Shown: piece after piece, positions 49,171-58,546 of the stretch
Layout: each line of letters starts with the position of its first letter
How positions within the stretch are numbered: the first letter of the stretch is position 1
The notes under the pieces: generated by a model
The model's input: the letters and a program-made list of their open reading frames with translations, nothing else
Told to the model about the DNA's origin: nothing
Databases searched by the model: none
Made by a program: the position numbers and the translations under genes
From: Halarchaeum rubridurum
GTDB lineage: Archaea > Halobacteriota > Halobacteria > Halobacteriales > Halobacteriaceae
Length of the DNA stretch: 64,000 nt
Assembly: GCF_014647115.1 (NCBI RefSeq)
Contig: NZ_BMOO01000005.1
Coordinates: 186,001 to 250,000 of the forward strand
Direction: 5' to 3'

Positions 49171-50688
49171 ATGCTCGTAGAAGCCCTACTCGCCGTCACG
49201 TTCGTCGCCGCGTTCGCCGTGCTCCTCGCACCGGCACGGTACGCCGGTCGCCTCGCGGCCGTGTTGAGCCTCCTCCCGCTCGTCGGGAGCCTGTACGCGT
49301 ACACCGCGTTCGACGGGACGGGCAACGCGCTGCTCGGCGGGACGCCCGCCTTCGAGACGGTCGTGCCGTGGGTCGACATCGGTGGCTACGCCATCGACTG
49401 GCACGTCGGCCTCGACGGCATCAGCCTCCCGCTCGTCGTGCTCACCGCCGTCCTGACGACGGTCGCCGTCGTCGCGGCTCGCGGGCGTATCGACGAGCGG
49501 CGGTCGCTGTTCTACGCGCTCTTGCTGTTCACGGAGGCGAGCCTGCTCGGCGTCTTCTCGGCGCTGGACTTCTTCCTCTGGTTCGTCTTCTGGGAGTTCG
49601 TCCTCGTGCCGATGTACCTGCTCGTCGCCGTCTACGGCGGGCCGCGGCGTCGCTACGCCGCCATCAAGTTCTTCGTCTACACGAACGTGGCGAGCCTCGT
49701 GCTGTTCGTCGGCTTCGTCATGCTCGTCGTGGCGACGCCCGTCGAGAGCTTCGGCCTCGCGGCCGTCGCCGAGGCCGTCCGGTCGGGCGCGGTCACGGGA
49801 GCGTTCGGGCTCTCCGCGGGCGCGCTCACCGGGGTCGCGTTCCTCGCGCTCTTCTTCGGCTTCGCCGTCAAGAGCGCGTTCGTCCCGTTCCACACGTGGC
49901 TCCCGGACGCGTACACGGAGGCCCCGACGCCCGTCACCGTGCTGCTCGCGGGCGTCGTCACGAAGATGGGGACGTACTCGCTGTTGCGGTTCAACGTCAC
50001 GATGTTCCCTGACCTGATTCGACAGTGGGCGCTCCCGCTCGCCGTCCTCGCCGCGATTACCGTCCTCTACGGCTCGCTCGCGGCGCTCGCACAGCGCGAC
50101 GCGAAGCGCCTCGTCGCCTACACGTCGATCCCGTCGATGGGCTTCGTGCTCCTCGGGAGCGTCGCGGCGACGAACTACGGGCTCGCCGGCGCGACCTTCC
50201 AGATGGTGAGCCACGGCCTGCTCGTCAGCGTGCTCTTCCTCGCCGTCGGCTCCGTCGAGGACGCGACGGGCACGCGCATGATCAACAAGCTGAGCGGGCT
50301 CGCCGACCGGCTCCCGGTGACGGCGGCGGTGCTCGTCGCCGGCGCGTTCGGCTACATGGGCCTCCCGCTCATGTCCGGCTTCGCCGGCGAGTTCTTCGTC
50401 TTCACGGGCTCGTTCGCCGCGCCCTACCCGCACGCGCGACTCGTCACCGCGGTCGCCATGTTCGGGATCGTCGTCGTCGCCGGCTACCTGCTGCGGCTCC
50501 TCCAGGGCGTCCTCATGGGCCCGTTCGAGGCGCCGACGGCGGTCACGGCGCGCTCGCGTCGCGACCTCGCGCCCGCGGTCGTCCTCGTCCTCCTCTCGAT
50601 CTACCTCGGGGTCGCCCCCGGGGCGCTGATGGGGACGATTCAGGACGCCGTCGGGGCGTTCGTCGCGCTCATCGGAGGTGGTCTCTAA
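49171..50688 (+). CDS. nuoM: NADH dehydrogenase-like complex subunit M
   Basis: 505 residues, about 14 membrane helices. Antiporter-like proton pump: GLDGISLPLVVLTAVLT, FWEFVLVPMYLLVAVYGG with the channel Glu, AVKSAFVPFHTWLPDAYTEAPTP with the channel Lys, and AQRDAKRLVAYTSIPSMGFVLLG. Normal length for NuoM. nuoN starts at the base after its stop. Confidence 0.96.
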   Translation: MLVEALLAVTFVAAFAVLLAPARYAGRLAAVLSLLPLVGSLYAYTAFDGTGNALLGGTPAFETVVPWVDIGGYAIDWHVGLDGISLPLVVLTAVLTTVAVVAARGRIDERRSLFYALLLFTEASLLGVFSALDFFLWFVFWEFVLVPMYLLVAVYGGPRRRYAAIKFFVYTNVASLVLFVGFVMLVVATPVESFGLAAVAEAVRSGAVTGAFGLSAGALTGVAFLALFFGFAVKSAFVPFHTWLPDAYTEAPTPVTVLLAGVVTKMGTYSLLRFNVTMFPDLIRQWALPLAVLAAITVLYGSLAALAQRDAKRLVAYTSIPSMGFVLLGSVAATNYGLAGATFQMVSHGLLVSVLFLAVGSVEDATGTRMINKLSGLADRLPVTAAVLVAGAFGYMGLPLMSGFAGEFFVFTGSFAAPYPHARLVTAVAMFGIVVVAGYLLRLLQGVLMGPFEAPTAVTARSRRDLAPAVVLVLLSIYLGVAPGALMGTIQDAVGAFVALIGGGL

Positions 50689-52161
50689 ATGGCGCTTCCC
50701 GCACTCACCCCGCAGTACGTCCTCGGTCTCGCCGCACTGCTCGTCCTCGTCGTCGACGCGTTCACGCCGACGTCGCGGAAGAACGGCCTGCTCGCCGGTC
50801 TCACGGCGCTCGCGGGCGTAACGAGCGCCGGGGCCGCCGCGTGGCTCTACGCCGGCGGCGCGGGGCGGACGACGCTCTTCGACGGCGCGCTCGCCGTCGA
50901 CGCCTCGACGTCGTTCTTCACGGCCGTCTTCGGCTGCGTCGCCGCGCTCGTCGCGGTCGCGAGCTACGACTACGTGCGCGAGGAACCCCACCAGTCGGCC
51001 TACTACGCGCTCGTCCTGCTCGCCACCGCGGGCATGAGCGTTATGGCGGCCGCGAACTCGCTCGTCACGGCGTTCCTCGCGCTCGAACTCGTCAGTCTCC
51101 CGGCGTACGCGCTCGTCGCGTACCTCAAGCGCGACGCCGGGAGCGCGGAGGCCGGCCTGAAGTACTTCGTCGTCGGCGCGCTCTCCTCCGCCATCCTCGT
51201 CTACGGCATCAGTCTCGTCTACGCCGCGACGGGCGTCTTCGGCTTCGCGGCGCTCGCCGACGCGGTCGCGGGGAACGCCCACGTCACCGTGCTCGGCGCG
51301 GGCGTCGTCATGCTCATCGGCGGCTTCGCGTTCAAGACCGCGAGCGTGCCCTTCCACTTCTGGGCCCCCGAGGCCTACGAGGGCGCGCCCGCACCGGTCA
51401 GCGCGTTCCTCTCGTCGGCCTCGAAGGCCGCCGGCTTCGTCCTCGCCTTCCGCGTCTTCCTGCTCGCCTTCCCGCTCGCCGCCTTCGAGGCGCTCGGCAT
51501 CCCGTGGACGCTCGTCTTCGCCGTGCTCGCCGTCGTCACGATGACGCTCGGCAACGTCGCGGCGGCGACGCAGACGAACGTCAAGCGGATGCTCGCGTAC
51601 TCCAGCATCGGACACGCGGGGTACGCGCTCATCGGCCTCGCCGCGCTCTCCGGTCCGACGTCGAGCGACGTCGCGGTCGTCGGGGCGAGCTTCTCGCACC
51701 TCTTCGTCTACGGCTTCACGAACACCGGGGCGTTCCTCGTCGTCGCGCTCGCCGAGCGCTGGGGCGTCGGACGGACCTTCGAGGACTACGCCGGCCTCGC
51801 GCGCTCCGCGCCGGTCGCCTCGGCGGTCCTCGCCGTCCTCCTCTTCAGCCTCGCCGGCCTCCCGGTCGGTGGCGGCTTCTGGACGAAGTACGCCCTCTTC
51901 CTCGGTGCCGTCCAGTCCGGCCTCTGGTGGCTCGCCGCCGTCGGGGTCGTCAACAGCGCGCTCTCGCTGTTCTACTACAGCCGGCTCGTCAAGGCCGTCT
52001 GGGTGGACGCCCCCGACGAGACGGGCGTCGCCCGCGAGCGCCCGACCGGCATCTACGCCGCCGTCGTCGTCGCCGCCGTCGTCACCGTCGCGCTCCTCGT
52101 CGCCCCCGATGTCGTCTTCTCGTGGGCCGACGCGGCGGCACGGGCGCTCGTGAGCGCGTAA
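50689..52161 (+). CDS. nuoN: NADH dehydrogenase-like complex subunit N
   Basis: 490 residues, about 14 membrane helices. Third antiporter-like pump of the complex: LELVSLPAYALVAYLKRD with the channel Glu, FKTASVPFHFWAPEAYEGAPAP with the channel Lys, and QTNVKRMLAYSSIGHAGYALIG. It is the last gene of the operon. A hairpin overlapping the next gene's TATA box lies 9 nt after its stop. Confidence 0.96.
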   Translation: MALPALTPQYVLGLAALLVLVVDAFTPTSRKNGLLAGLTALAGVTSAGAAAWLYAGGAGRTTLFDGALAVDASTSFFTAVFGCVAALVAVASYDYVREEPHQSAYYALVLLATAGMSVMAAANSLVTAFLALELVSLPAYALVAYLKRDAGSAEAGLKYFVVGALSSAILVYGISLVYAATGVFGFAALADAVAGNAHVTVLGAGVVMLIGGFAFKTASVPFHFWAPEAYEGAPAPVSAFLSSASKAAGFVLAFRVFLLAFPLAAFEALGIPWTLVFAVLAVVTMTLGNVAAATQTNVKRMLAYSSIGHAGYALIGLAALSGPTSSDVAVVGASFSHLFVYGFTNTGAFLVVALAERWGVGRTFEDYAGLARSAPVASAVLAVLLFSLAGLPVGGGFWTKYALFLGAVQSGLWWLAAVGVVNSALSLFYYSRLVKAVWVDAPDETGVARERPTGIYAAVVVAAVVTVALLVAPDVVFSWADAAARALVSA

Positions 52162-52169
52162 CCGGCGGA

Positions 52170-52192
52170 GACGGCAGGCTTTACTGCCCGTC
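52170..52192 (+). promoter_or_regulatory. Inverted repeat across the TATA box between nuoN and the DHH gene
   Basis: GACGGCAG (52170-52177) pairs with CTGCCCGTC (52184-52192) through one bulged C; the loop GCTTTA forms part of the TATA-like CTTTACT about 30 nt before ATG 52211. It could be an operator for the following gene, or the 3'-end hairpin of the nuo message, or both. Confidence 0.45.
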
Positions 52193-52210
52193 GGCACAGA
52201 GTTAGGGCAG

Positions 52211-53665
52211 ATGGTATCCCGTCTGGTGCTCGGCAGCGGGACGGTCGCGCACACCGTCCTGGAAGCGATCCGCGAGCGCCCCGGCGATCTGCTCGTCCTC
52301 GACCCCGACGAGAGCCGCATCGAATCGCTGCGCAACGAGAAGGTCGCCGCGGAGACCGCGGACGTCACCGACCCCGGCGCGCTCCTCGCGCACGGCGACG
52401 GCCCGGACGTCGTGTTCGTCGCCAGCGACGACGCCGCGATAAACGCCCGCGCGGCGGAGGCGGCGGCGACGGCGCTCCCCGACGCCTACCTCGTCGCGTA
52501 CACCGGGACGGGCGCGACCGCCGACCACCGCGCGCGACTGGCGGCGGCCGCGGACCGCGTGTGCTCGGCGGGTGCGGCCGTCGTCGACCACGTCGAGGCG
52601 GGCGTCGAGCGCGGGACGGACGCCCGCGCGCGCCACCTCCGGGAGACCCTCGAATCCGTCGAGGGGACGCTGACGGTGCTCGCCCACGACAACCCCGACC
52701 CGGACGCGATAGCGGCCGCCATCGCGCTCTGCCGGATAGCCGAGGCGCTCGGGGTCGACGCGGAACCCTGCTACTTCGGCGACATCAGCCACCAGGAGAA
52801 CCGGGCGTTCGTCAACCTCCTCGAACTCGAACTCACGCGCCTCGACCCGGAGGCGGAGTACGACTTCGACGCGGTCGCGCTCGTCGATCACTCCGCGCCC
52901 GGCGTCAACGACCAACTCGACCCCGAGACGCCGGTGGACGTCGTCATCGATCACCACCCGGCGAAGGGAGAGGTATCGGTGCCGTTCGCGGACATCCGCG
53001 AGGACGTCGGCGCGACGAGCACGATAATGACGCAGTACCTCGATTGGTTCGGCGTCGAGTACGCGGAGGCGTTGGCGACCGCGCTCCTCTATGGCATCCG
53101 CATCGACACGAAGGACTTCAAGCGCGAGATCACCCAGCAGGACTTCGGGGCGGCGGCGGACCTCCTCCCGCACGCGGCCATCGACGTCCTCGAACGTATC
53201 GAGAGCCCCTCCATCAGTGCGGACACCTTCGAGGTGGTCGCGCGCGGCATCCGGAACCGAGAGGTCGAGGGCGACGTGCTCGCCTCCTGCGTCGGCGCTA
53301 TCTCCGACCGGGACGCCATCGCGCAGGCCGCGGACCGCTTGCTCGCCATCCAGGGGGTGACGGTCACCTTCGTCTACGGCTTCATGGACGGGACGATATA
53401 CGCCTCGGCGCGCGGGCGTGGCAACGACGTCGACCTCGGCGAGGCGCTCCGCGTCGCGTTCGACGGTGTCGGGAGCGCGGGCGGACACACCGACATGGCG
53501 GGGGCACAACTCCCGCTCGGCGTCTTCGCCGCCGTCCAGGAGGACGAGGGCGAGACGCTGGCGTCCGTCCTCGAAGGCGCGATCACGCCGCGGTTCTTCG
53601 AGGCGGTGCGCGGCGAGGCGAACACCGACGAAATCGCGCCGGTGGGCGACGCGACGGCCGAGTAA
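52211..53665 (+). CDS. RCK (TrkA-N)-DHH phosphoesterase
   Basis: 484 residues from ATG 52211. Residues 1-110 form a TrkA-N/RCK-like Rossmann domain (LVLGSGTVAHTVLE, then LLVLDPDESRIESLR). A DHH phosphoesterase core follows: HDNPDPDA (159-166), the VDHS motif (225-228) and DHHP (247-250), then a DHHA1 domain with GSAGGHTDMAGAQLPLG. The DHH core hydrolyses phosphodiesters, as in RecJ, NrnA and c-di-AMP phosphodiesterases. The RCK-like domain suggests nucleotide or ion sensing. The arrangement is known in archaea, but its substrate is not settled. Confidence 0.9.
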   Translation: MVSRLVLGSGTVAHTVLEAIRERPGDLLVLDPDESRIESLRNEKVAAETADVTDPGALLAHGDGPDVVFVASDDAAINARAAEAAATALPDAYLVAYTGTGATADHRARLAAAADRVCSAGAAVVDHVEAGVERGTDARARHLRETLESVEGTLTVLAHDNPDPDAIAAAIALCRIAEALGVDAEPCYFGDISHQENRAFVNLLELELTRLDPEAEYDFDAVALVDHSAPGVNDQLDPETPVDVVIDHHPAKGEVSVPFADIREDVGATSTIMTQYLDWFGVEYAEALATALLYGIRIDTKDFKREITQQDFGAAADLLPHAAIDVLERIESPSISADTFEVVARGIRNREVEGDVLASCVGAISDRDAIAQAADRLLAIQGVTVTFVYGFMDGTIYASARGRGNDVDLGEALRVAFDGVGSAGGHTDMAGAQLPLGVFAAVQEDEGETLASVLEGAITPRFFEAVRGEANTDEIAPVGDATAE

Positions 53666-53829
53666 CGCCAGCGCGGGTGGCCCGGTCGCGTAGACGGGGC
53701 GGGGCGGAGCGACAGCGGCGGGGACGGTCGGTGGGACGGCGGGGTGGTGTGCGCGACGGAGACGGGGTCGGTCCGTCCCGCGCGGTGTGGCAACGCGTTT
53801 TTGTCCGTCGGCCGCATCGACTCGACACG

Positions 53830-54636
53830 ATGGACGAACCGCTCGACGTCGATGCCGGCGGGAAACCGCGGGTCCGGGACTACATGACGCGGGACGTCGC
53901 CACCGTCGCGCCCGAGGACACCGTCGCCGAGGTGTCGAAGCGCATCGTGGAGAGCGACGGCCACAACGGATTCCCGGTGACGCAGGGACGGAAGGTCGAG
54001 GGGTTCGTCACGGCGCGCGACCTCCTCCTCGCGGACGACGTCACGCCGATGTTCCGCGTGATGTCGGACGACCTGCTCGTCGCGCACCCGGAGATGGACG
54101 TCAACGACGCCGCGCGCGTCATCCTCCGCTCGGGTATCCAGAAGCTCCCCGTGGTGGACGACGCGGGAACGCTCGTCGGCATCATCTCGAACGCGGACGT
54201 GATTCGCTCGCAGATAGAGCGGGCGACGCCGGAGAAGGTCGGGAAACTCCTGCGGACGCTGGAGGCGATTCACGACGTCGAGGCGACGGAGGAGCGCCGC
54301 GAGGTGGCGATTGCGGACCTCGTGCCGACGCAGGGGAAGGTGTACGCCGACGAGCTGGAGGGACGACGGTACGAGATAGAACACGGTCTCACGGAGCCGC
54401 TCGTCGTCATCGACAACGGTGGCGACCTCCTCCTCGCGGACGGCCACCATCGCGCGATGGCCGCCCACACGATGGACGTCGAGACGATGGACGCGTACGT
54501 CATCGTCCTCGGGACGCGTGTCGACCTCGGGATGGCCCGCACGGCCAAAGAGGAGGGCTTGGAGTCGGTCGAGGACGTCGACATCGTCGACTACGCGCGC
54601 CACCCCCTCGTGGAGACGACCGAGCGCTTCCAGTAA
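53830..54636 (+). CDS. Two CBS domains fused to a ParB/sulfiredoxin-like domain
   Basis: 268 residues from ATG 53830, with a T-rich TATA-like GTTTTTGTC at about 53795-53803. CBS 1 (about 14-70) and CBS 2 (about 77-130) make one Bateman module, which usually binds adenosine nucleotides. The rest is a ParB-like domain (about 157-245): ADLVPTQGKVYADEL, GLTEPLVVIDNGGDLLLADGHHRAMAAH with DGHHR at 204-208. ParB-fold enzymes with a DGHxR motif include the archaeal ADP-dependent serine kinase SerK, so kinase activity is possible; DNA binding as in ParB is an alternative. Confidence 0.85.
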   Translation: MDEPLDVDAGGKPRVRDYMTRDVATVAPEDTVAEVSKRIVESDGHNGFPVTQGRKVEGFVTARDLLLADDVTPMFRVMSDDLLVAHPEMDVNDAARVILRSGIQKLPVVDDAGTLVGIISNADVIRSQIERATPEKVGKLLRTLEAIHDVEATEERREVAIADLVPTQGKVYADELEGRRYEIEHGLTEPLVVIDNGGDLLLADGHHRAMAAHTMDVETMDAYVIVLGTRVDLGMARTAKEEGLESVEDVDIVDYARHPLVETTERFQ

Positions 54637-54679
54637 GGCGAGACGAGCCTTTAACTGTCCGCAGCGTTGGTGTAGGGTG

Positions 54680-55711
54680 ATGAGTGGGTCGGAGACGGGG
54701 ACGCTCGGCCGGGACGCCCTCGGTGCGCTGCCGAGTCAGCTCGCGCTCCTCGACGACGACGGAGAAATCGTCTACACGAACGACGAGTGGTCGTCGTTCG
54801 CGCGCGAGAACGGGTTCGACGGCGACCCGGGGATGGTCGGGACGAACTATCTCGCGGTCTGCGAGCGCTCGGCGTCCGAGGACGCGACGGCCGCGGCCGC
54901 GGGCATCCGTGACGTGATGTCGGGGAGTCGAGAGCGATTCGCCTACGAGTACCCCTGTCACGGCCCGGACGAGCGGCGCTGGTTCCTGATGCGTGCGCTC
55001 ACGTACGACTCCGGTGGCGAGACGTACGTCCTCGTGATGCACCTGAACATCACGGAGCGCAAGCTCGCGGAGTTGGAGGCCGCGGACCGCTCCGAGCGCC
55101 TCGAGGCGGTCGCGCGCATCCTCAGTCACGACCTGAAGAACCCGCTCGGTATCGCCAAGGGTCGGGCGGAGCTGCTCGCCGCCCAGGCGGGCGACGGCGC
55201 GGCCGTCACCGACCACGTCGAGGGCATCGAGAGTGCGCTCGACCACATGGACGAGATACTGACGGACGCGCTGTTGTTCGCGCGCGACGACTTCGACCCG
55301 GAGACGGAGCCGGTCTCGGTCGGAGACGCCGCCAGGGGCGCGTGGGCGCACGTCGACGCCGACCTCGACTTCGCCGTCGAGTCGGAGGCGACCATCGCCG
55401 CGAACCGACCGCTGTTGCGCCACGTGTTGGAGAACCTCCTGCGGAACGCGGCGGACCACGGCGGTTCGCGCGTCGTCGTCGGTGCCACGACCGACGGCTT
55501 CTACGTCGCCGACGACGGTCCGGGCATCCCGACGGGTGATCGGGAGGCCGTGTTTCGACCGGACGTCTCGACGAGCGCCGGTCACGCGAGCGGGCTCGGA
55601 CTCACGATCGTCCGGGAGGCCGCGGCCGTCCACGGCTGGTCGGTGTCCGCGACGGACGCCTCGTCGGGCGGCGCGCGTTTCGACGTGTCGGGTGTCGCCG
55701 CGGGGCGGTGA
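54680..55711 (+). CDS. PAS-domain sensor histidine kinase
   Basis: 343 residues from ATG 54680, leaderless by the TATA-like CTTTAAC at about 54650-54656. No membrane segment. A PAS domain (about 15-125, ending LNITERKLAELEAADRSE) is followed by a HisKA helix with H150 in RILSHDLKNPLG and an HATPase domain with LLRNAADHGG, ADDGPGIPTGDRE and ASGLGLTIVREA. It is a cytoplasmic kinase sensing a small ligand or redox state. No response regulator lies next to it. Confidence 0.92.
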   Translation: MSGSETGTLGRDALGALPSQLALLDDDGEIVYTNDEWSSFARENGFDGDPGMVGTNYLAVCERSASEDATAAAAGIRDVMSGSRERFAYEYPCHGPDERRWFLMRALTYDSGGETYVLVMHLNITERKLAELEAADRSERLEAVARILSHDLKNPLGIAKGRAELLAAQAGDGAAVTDHVEGIESALDHMDEILTDALLFARDDFDPETEPVSVGDAARGAWAHVDADLDFAVESEATIAANRPLLRHVLENLLRNAADHGGSRVVVGATTDGFYVADDGPGIPTGDREAVFRPDVSTSAGHASGLGLTIVREAAAVHGWSVSATDASSGGARFDVSGVAAGR

Positions 55712-55764
55712 CCGGGGTAGGACGGGCGGGTCGAACACCCAACCATCACTATCCTTTGGCAAGA

Positions 55765-55771
55765 TTTATAC
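55765..55771 (+). promoter_or_regulatory. TATA box of acs
   Basis: TTTATAC, preceded by GGCAAGA as a possible BRE, lies 28-34 nt before the acs ATG (55799). Transcription would start about 5 nt before the ATG. It is one of the clearest promoter elements in the window. Confidence 0.75.
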
Positions 55772-55798
55772 TCGATTTAGTTCATCCTACGGACGACT

Positions 55799-57802
55799 AT
55801 GGCTGACGAGGATTCCGCGGACGACGTGGAGCTCGAAGCACGACTTGCCGACCAGGGGGTCTTCGAGCCGCCGGAGTCGTTCGTGTCGCAGGCGAACGTC
55901 ACGGACGCGGGAATCTACGAGGAGTTCGAGGAGAACTGGCCCGAGTGCTGGGAGAGTGCTGCGGACCTCCTCTCGTGGGACGAGGGGTACGACGAGGTCC
56001 TGGACGACTCGAACCCGCCGTTCTACGAGTGGTTCACCGGTGGGTCGCTGAACGCCTCGTACAACTGCGTTGATCGACACCTCCCGGAGCGCGCCGACGA
56101 GGCCGCCCTCGAATGGGTCGGCGAGCCCGTCGAGGAGGACGACCGAACGATCACCTACGAGGAGCTCCACGACGAGGTCAACGAGGCCGCCGCCGCCCTC
56201 CGCGAGCTCGGCGTCGGCGAGGACGACGTCGTCACTCTCTATATGCCGATGATTCCCGAGCTCCCCATCGTCATGCTCGCCTGTGCGCGGATCGGCGCGC
56301 CCCACTCCGTCGTCTTCGCGGGCTTCTCCGCCGAGGCGCTCGCCACGCGCATGAACGCCGCCGACTCCGAGTATCTCGTCACCTGTGACGGCTACTATCG
56401 GCGCGGCGACCCCCTCGACCACCTCGACAAGACGAACGCGGGGCTCGCGGACGTCGGGCACGACGTCGAGACGGTGGTCGTCGACCGCCTCGGCCCGAAC
56501 GGCGACGACTTCGGTCACGGCCTCGGTGCCGACCAGCACGACTACGACGACCTGCTCGCCGACCACGCGGGTGCGACGGTCGCGCCGGTGGAGCGTGACG
56601 CCGAGGACATGCTCTTCCTCATGTACACCTCCGGTACCACCGGCCAGCCGAAGGGCGTCAAACACACGACGGGCGGCTACCTCGCGTGGACGGCGTGGAC
56701 CTCGCAGGCCGTCCTCGACGTCAAGCCCGAGGACACCTACTTCTGTGCCGCCGACATCGGGTGGATAACCGGCCACTCCTACATCGTCTACGGCCCGCTC
56801 GCCCTCGGCACCACCTCGATGATGTACGAGGGGACGCCCGACTACCCGACGCGCGAGCGCCTCTGGGAGATAATCGAGGAGTACGGGGCCGACCAGCTCT
56901 ACACCGCACCGACGGCCATCCGCTCCTTCATGAAGTGGGGCGCGGAGTACCCCGACCGTCACGACCTCTCCAGTCTGCGCCTGCTCGGCACCGTCGGCGA
57001 ACCCATCAACCCCCGCGCGTGGAAGTGGTACTACAAGCACATCGGGAACGAGGAGTGTCCCATCGTGGACACCTGGTGGCAGACGGAGACCGGCGGTCAC
57101 ATGGTCACGACGCTCCCCGGCGTCAACGACATGAAGCCCGGGAGCGCCGGACCCGCGCTCCCCGGCCTCGACGTCCAGATAGTCGATACGAACGGCGAGG
57201 AGGTCGAGCAGGGTCGCGCCGGCTATCTCACCGTCCAGAAGCCGTGGCCCGGGATGTTGCGCACGCTCTACAACAACGACGAGCGCTTCATCGATGAGTA
57301 CTGGGCGGAGTACTCCGATACCGACTCCGACGACCCCGCGGACTGGGTCTACTTCCCCGAAGACGGCGCGAAGGTCGACGAGGACGACTACATCACCGTG
57401 CTCGGCCGCGTCGACGACGTCATCAACGTCTCCGGCCATCGCCTCGGCACCATGGAGATCGAGTCCGCCATCGTCGGCGTCGACGGCGTCGCCGAGGCCG
57501 CCGTTGTCGGCGGCGACCACGACCTCAAGGGCGAAGCCGTCTACGCCTACGTCATCCTCGAGGAGGGGTACGAGGGCGACGACGAGATGCGCGCCGCCAT
57601 CGTCGAGGGCGTCGAGGACGCCATCGGTCCCATCGCGCGCCCCGAGGACGTCGTCTTCACGCCCGAGCTCCCGAAGACCCGCTCCGGGAAGATAATGCGT
57701 CGCCTCCTCGAAGACATCGCCAACGACGAGGAGCTCGGCGACACCTCCACGCTCCAGAACCCCGAGGTCGTCGACGACATCCGCTCGAAGTCCGACGACT
57801 GA
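55799..57802 (+). CDS. acs: Acetyl-CoA synthetase
   Basis: 667 residues. Activates acetate with ATP and CoA to acetyl-CoA, AMP and pyrophosphate. Adenylate-forming motifs: MLFLMYTSGTTGQPKGVKH (P-loop, about 277), DTWWQTETGG, the hinge Asp in ITVLGRVDDVINVSGHRLGTMEIES and the C-terminal lysine in PKTRSGKIMRR, which is the regulatory acetylation site in relatives. Length equals bacterial Acs. The region YFCAADIGWITGHSYIVYGPL carries the Trp of the acetate pocket, so acetate and not a longer acid is the likely substrate. Confidence 0.95.
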   Translation: MADEDSADDVELEARLADQGVFEPPESFVSQANVTDAGIYEEFEENWPECWESAADLLSWDEGYDEVLDDSNPPFYEWFTGGSLNASYNCVDRHLPERADEAALEWVGEPVEEDDRTITYEELHDEVNEAAAALRELGVGEDDVVTLYMPMIPELPIVMLACARIGAPHSVVFAGFSAEALATRMNAADSEYLVTCDGYYRRGDPLDHLDKTNAGLADVGHDVETVVVDRLGPNGDDFGHGLGADQHDYDDLLADHAGATVAPVERDAEDMLFLMYTSGTTGQPKGVKHTTGGYLAWTAWTSQAVLDVKPEDTYFCAADIGWITGHSYIVYGPLALGTTSMMYEGTPDYPTRERLWEIIEEYGADQLYTAPTAIRSFMKWGAEYPDRHDLSSLRLLGTVGEPINPRAWKWYYKHIGNEECPIVDTWWQTETGGHMVTTLPGVNDMKPGSAGPALPGLDVQIVDTNGEEVEQGRAGYLTVQKPWPGMLRTLYNNDERFIDEYWAEYSDTDSDDPADWVYFPEDGAKVDEDDYITVLGRVDDVINVSGHRLGTMEIESAIVGVDGVAEAAVVGGDHDLKGEAVYAYVILEEGYEGDDEMRAAIVEGVEDAIGPIARPEDVVFTPELPKTRSGKIMRRLLEDIANDEELGDTSTLQNPEVVDDIRSKSDD

Positions 57803-57877
57803 CGCGACGAACGCGGTCCCCGGCCCGACTCGCCCGGGCCACACCGTTTAGGGGCCGCCCGCTCCACCGCTTCGGGT

Positions 57878-58540
57878 ATGCCCGAGGCGCTCTGCTTCGA
57901 CATGTATGGCACGCTCTGTGACGTCTCCAGCGTCGCGGACGCAATCGAGCGCGAGCTCGACGTTCCCGGTGGTCTCGCCGCGGACGTCGACGCGCTCTGG
58001 CGCACCAAGCAGATCGAGTACGCCTACCACCGCGGGGCGATGGACCGCTACGAGCCCTTCGACGTCGTGACGCGCGAGGCACTCGACTACGCCCTCGACT
58101 ACTACGGCCTCGACGCCGGCGCGACGGACACGCTCATCGACGCCTACGACGCCCTCGACCCGTATCCCGAGGTCCTCGACGCGCTCGACGCGCTCACCGC
58201 CGACCGCGACGCCGTCGTCTTCTCGAACGGGACGCCGGCGATGCTCGACCGACTGGCCGCGAACACGGGAATCGACGCGCGGGTGGACGCGCTCGTCAGC
58301 GCGGACGACGTCGGCGCGCTCAAGCCCGACCCCGCGGTGTACGAGCACGTCGCGGACGAACTCGACAGGCCGCTCTCCGCGTGTCGGCTCGTCTCCTCGA
58401 ACGGCTGGGACGTCGCGGGCGCGAGCGCCACCGGGATGGCGACCGCGTGGGTGAATCGCGACAACGATCCCGAAGAGCGCGTCGGCGGCGACGCCGACGT
58501 CATCGTCGAGGACCTCGCCGCGCTCGCCGACGCGCTCTAA
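57878..58540 (+). CDS. Haloacid dehalogenase type II family hydrolase
   Basis: 220 residues from ATG 57878; a TATA-like CCGTTTAG lies about 27-34 nt upstream. HAD motifs: nucleophile Asp in CFDMYGTLCDV, motif II VFSNGTP, the lysine in GALKPDPAVY and motif III SSNGWDVAGASATGM followed by AWVNR. This set is that of L-2-haloacid dehalogenases (HAD type II), which lack the usual DD motif. Many archaeal members are probably phosphatases, so the substrate is open. Confidence 0.9.
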   Translation: MPEALCFDMYGTLCDVSSVADAIERELDVPGGLAADVDALWRTKQIEYAYHRGAMDRYEPFDVVTREALDYALDYYGLDAGATDTLIDAYDALDPYPEVLDALDALTADRDAVVFSNGTPAMLDRLAANTGIDARVDALVSADDVGALKPDPAVYEHVADELDRPLSACRLVSSNGWDVAGASATGMATAWVNRDNDPEERVGGDADVIVEDLAALADAL

Positions 58541-58546
58541 CGACTC

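Noticed and set aside
53666-53829. A small gene between the DHH and CBS-ParB genes
   Set aside because: The 164 nt hold only Arg/Gly-rich frames without a start at a sensible distance from a promoter; the only signal is the T-rich promoter element of the following gene.
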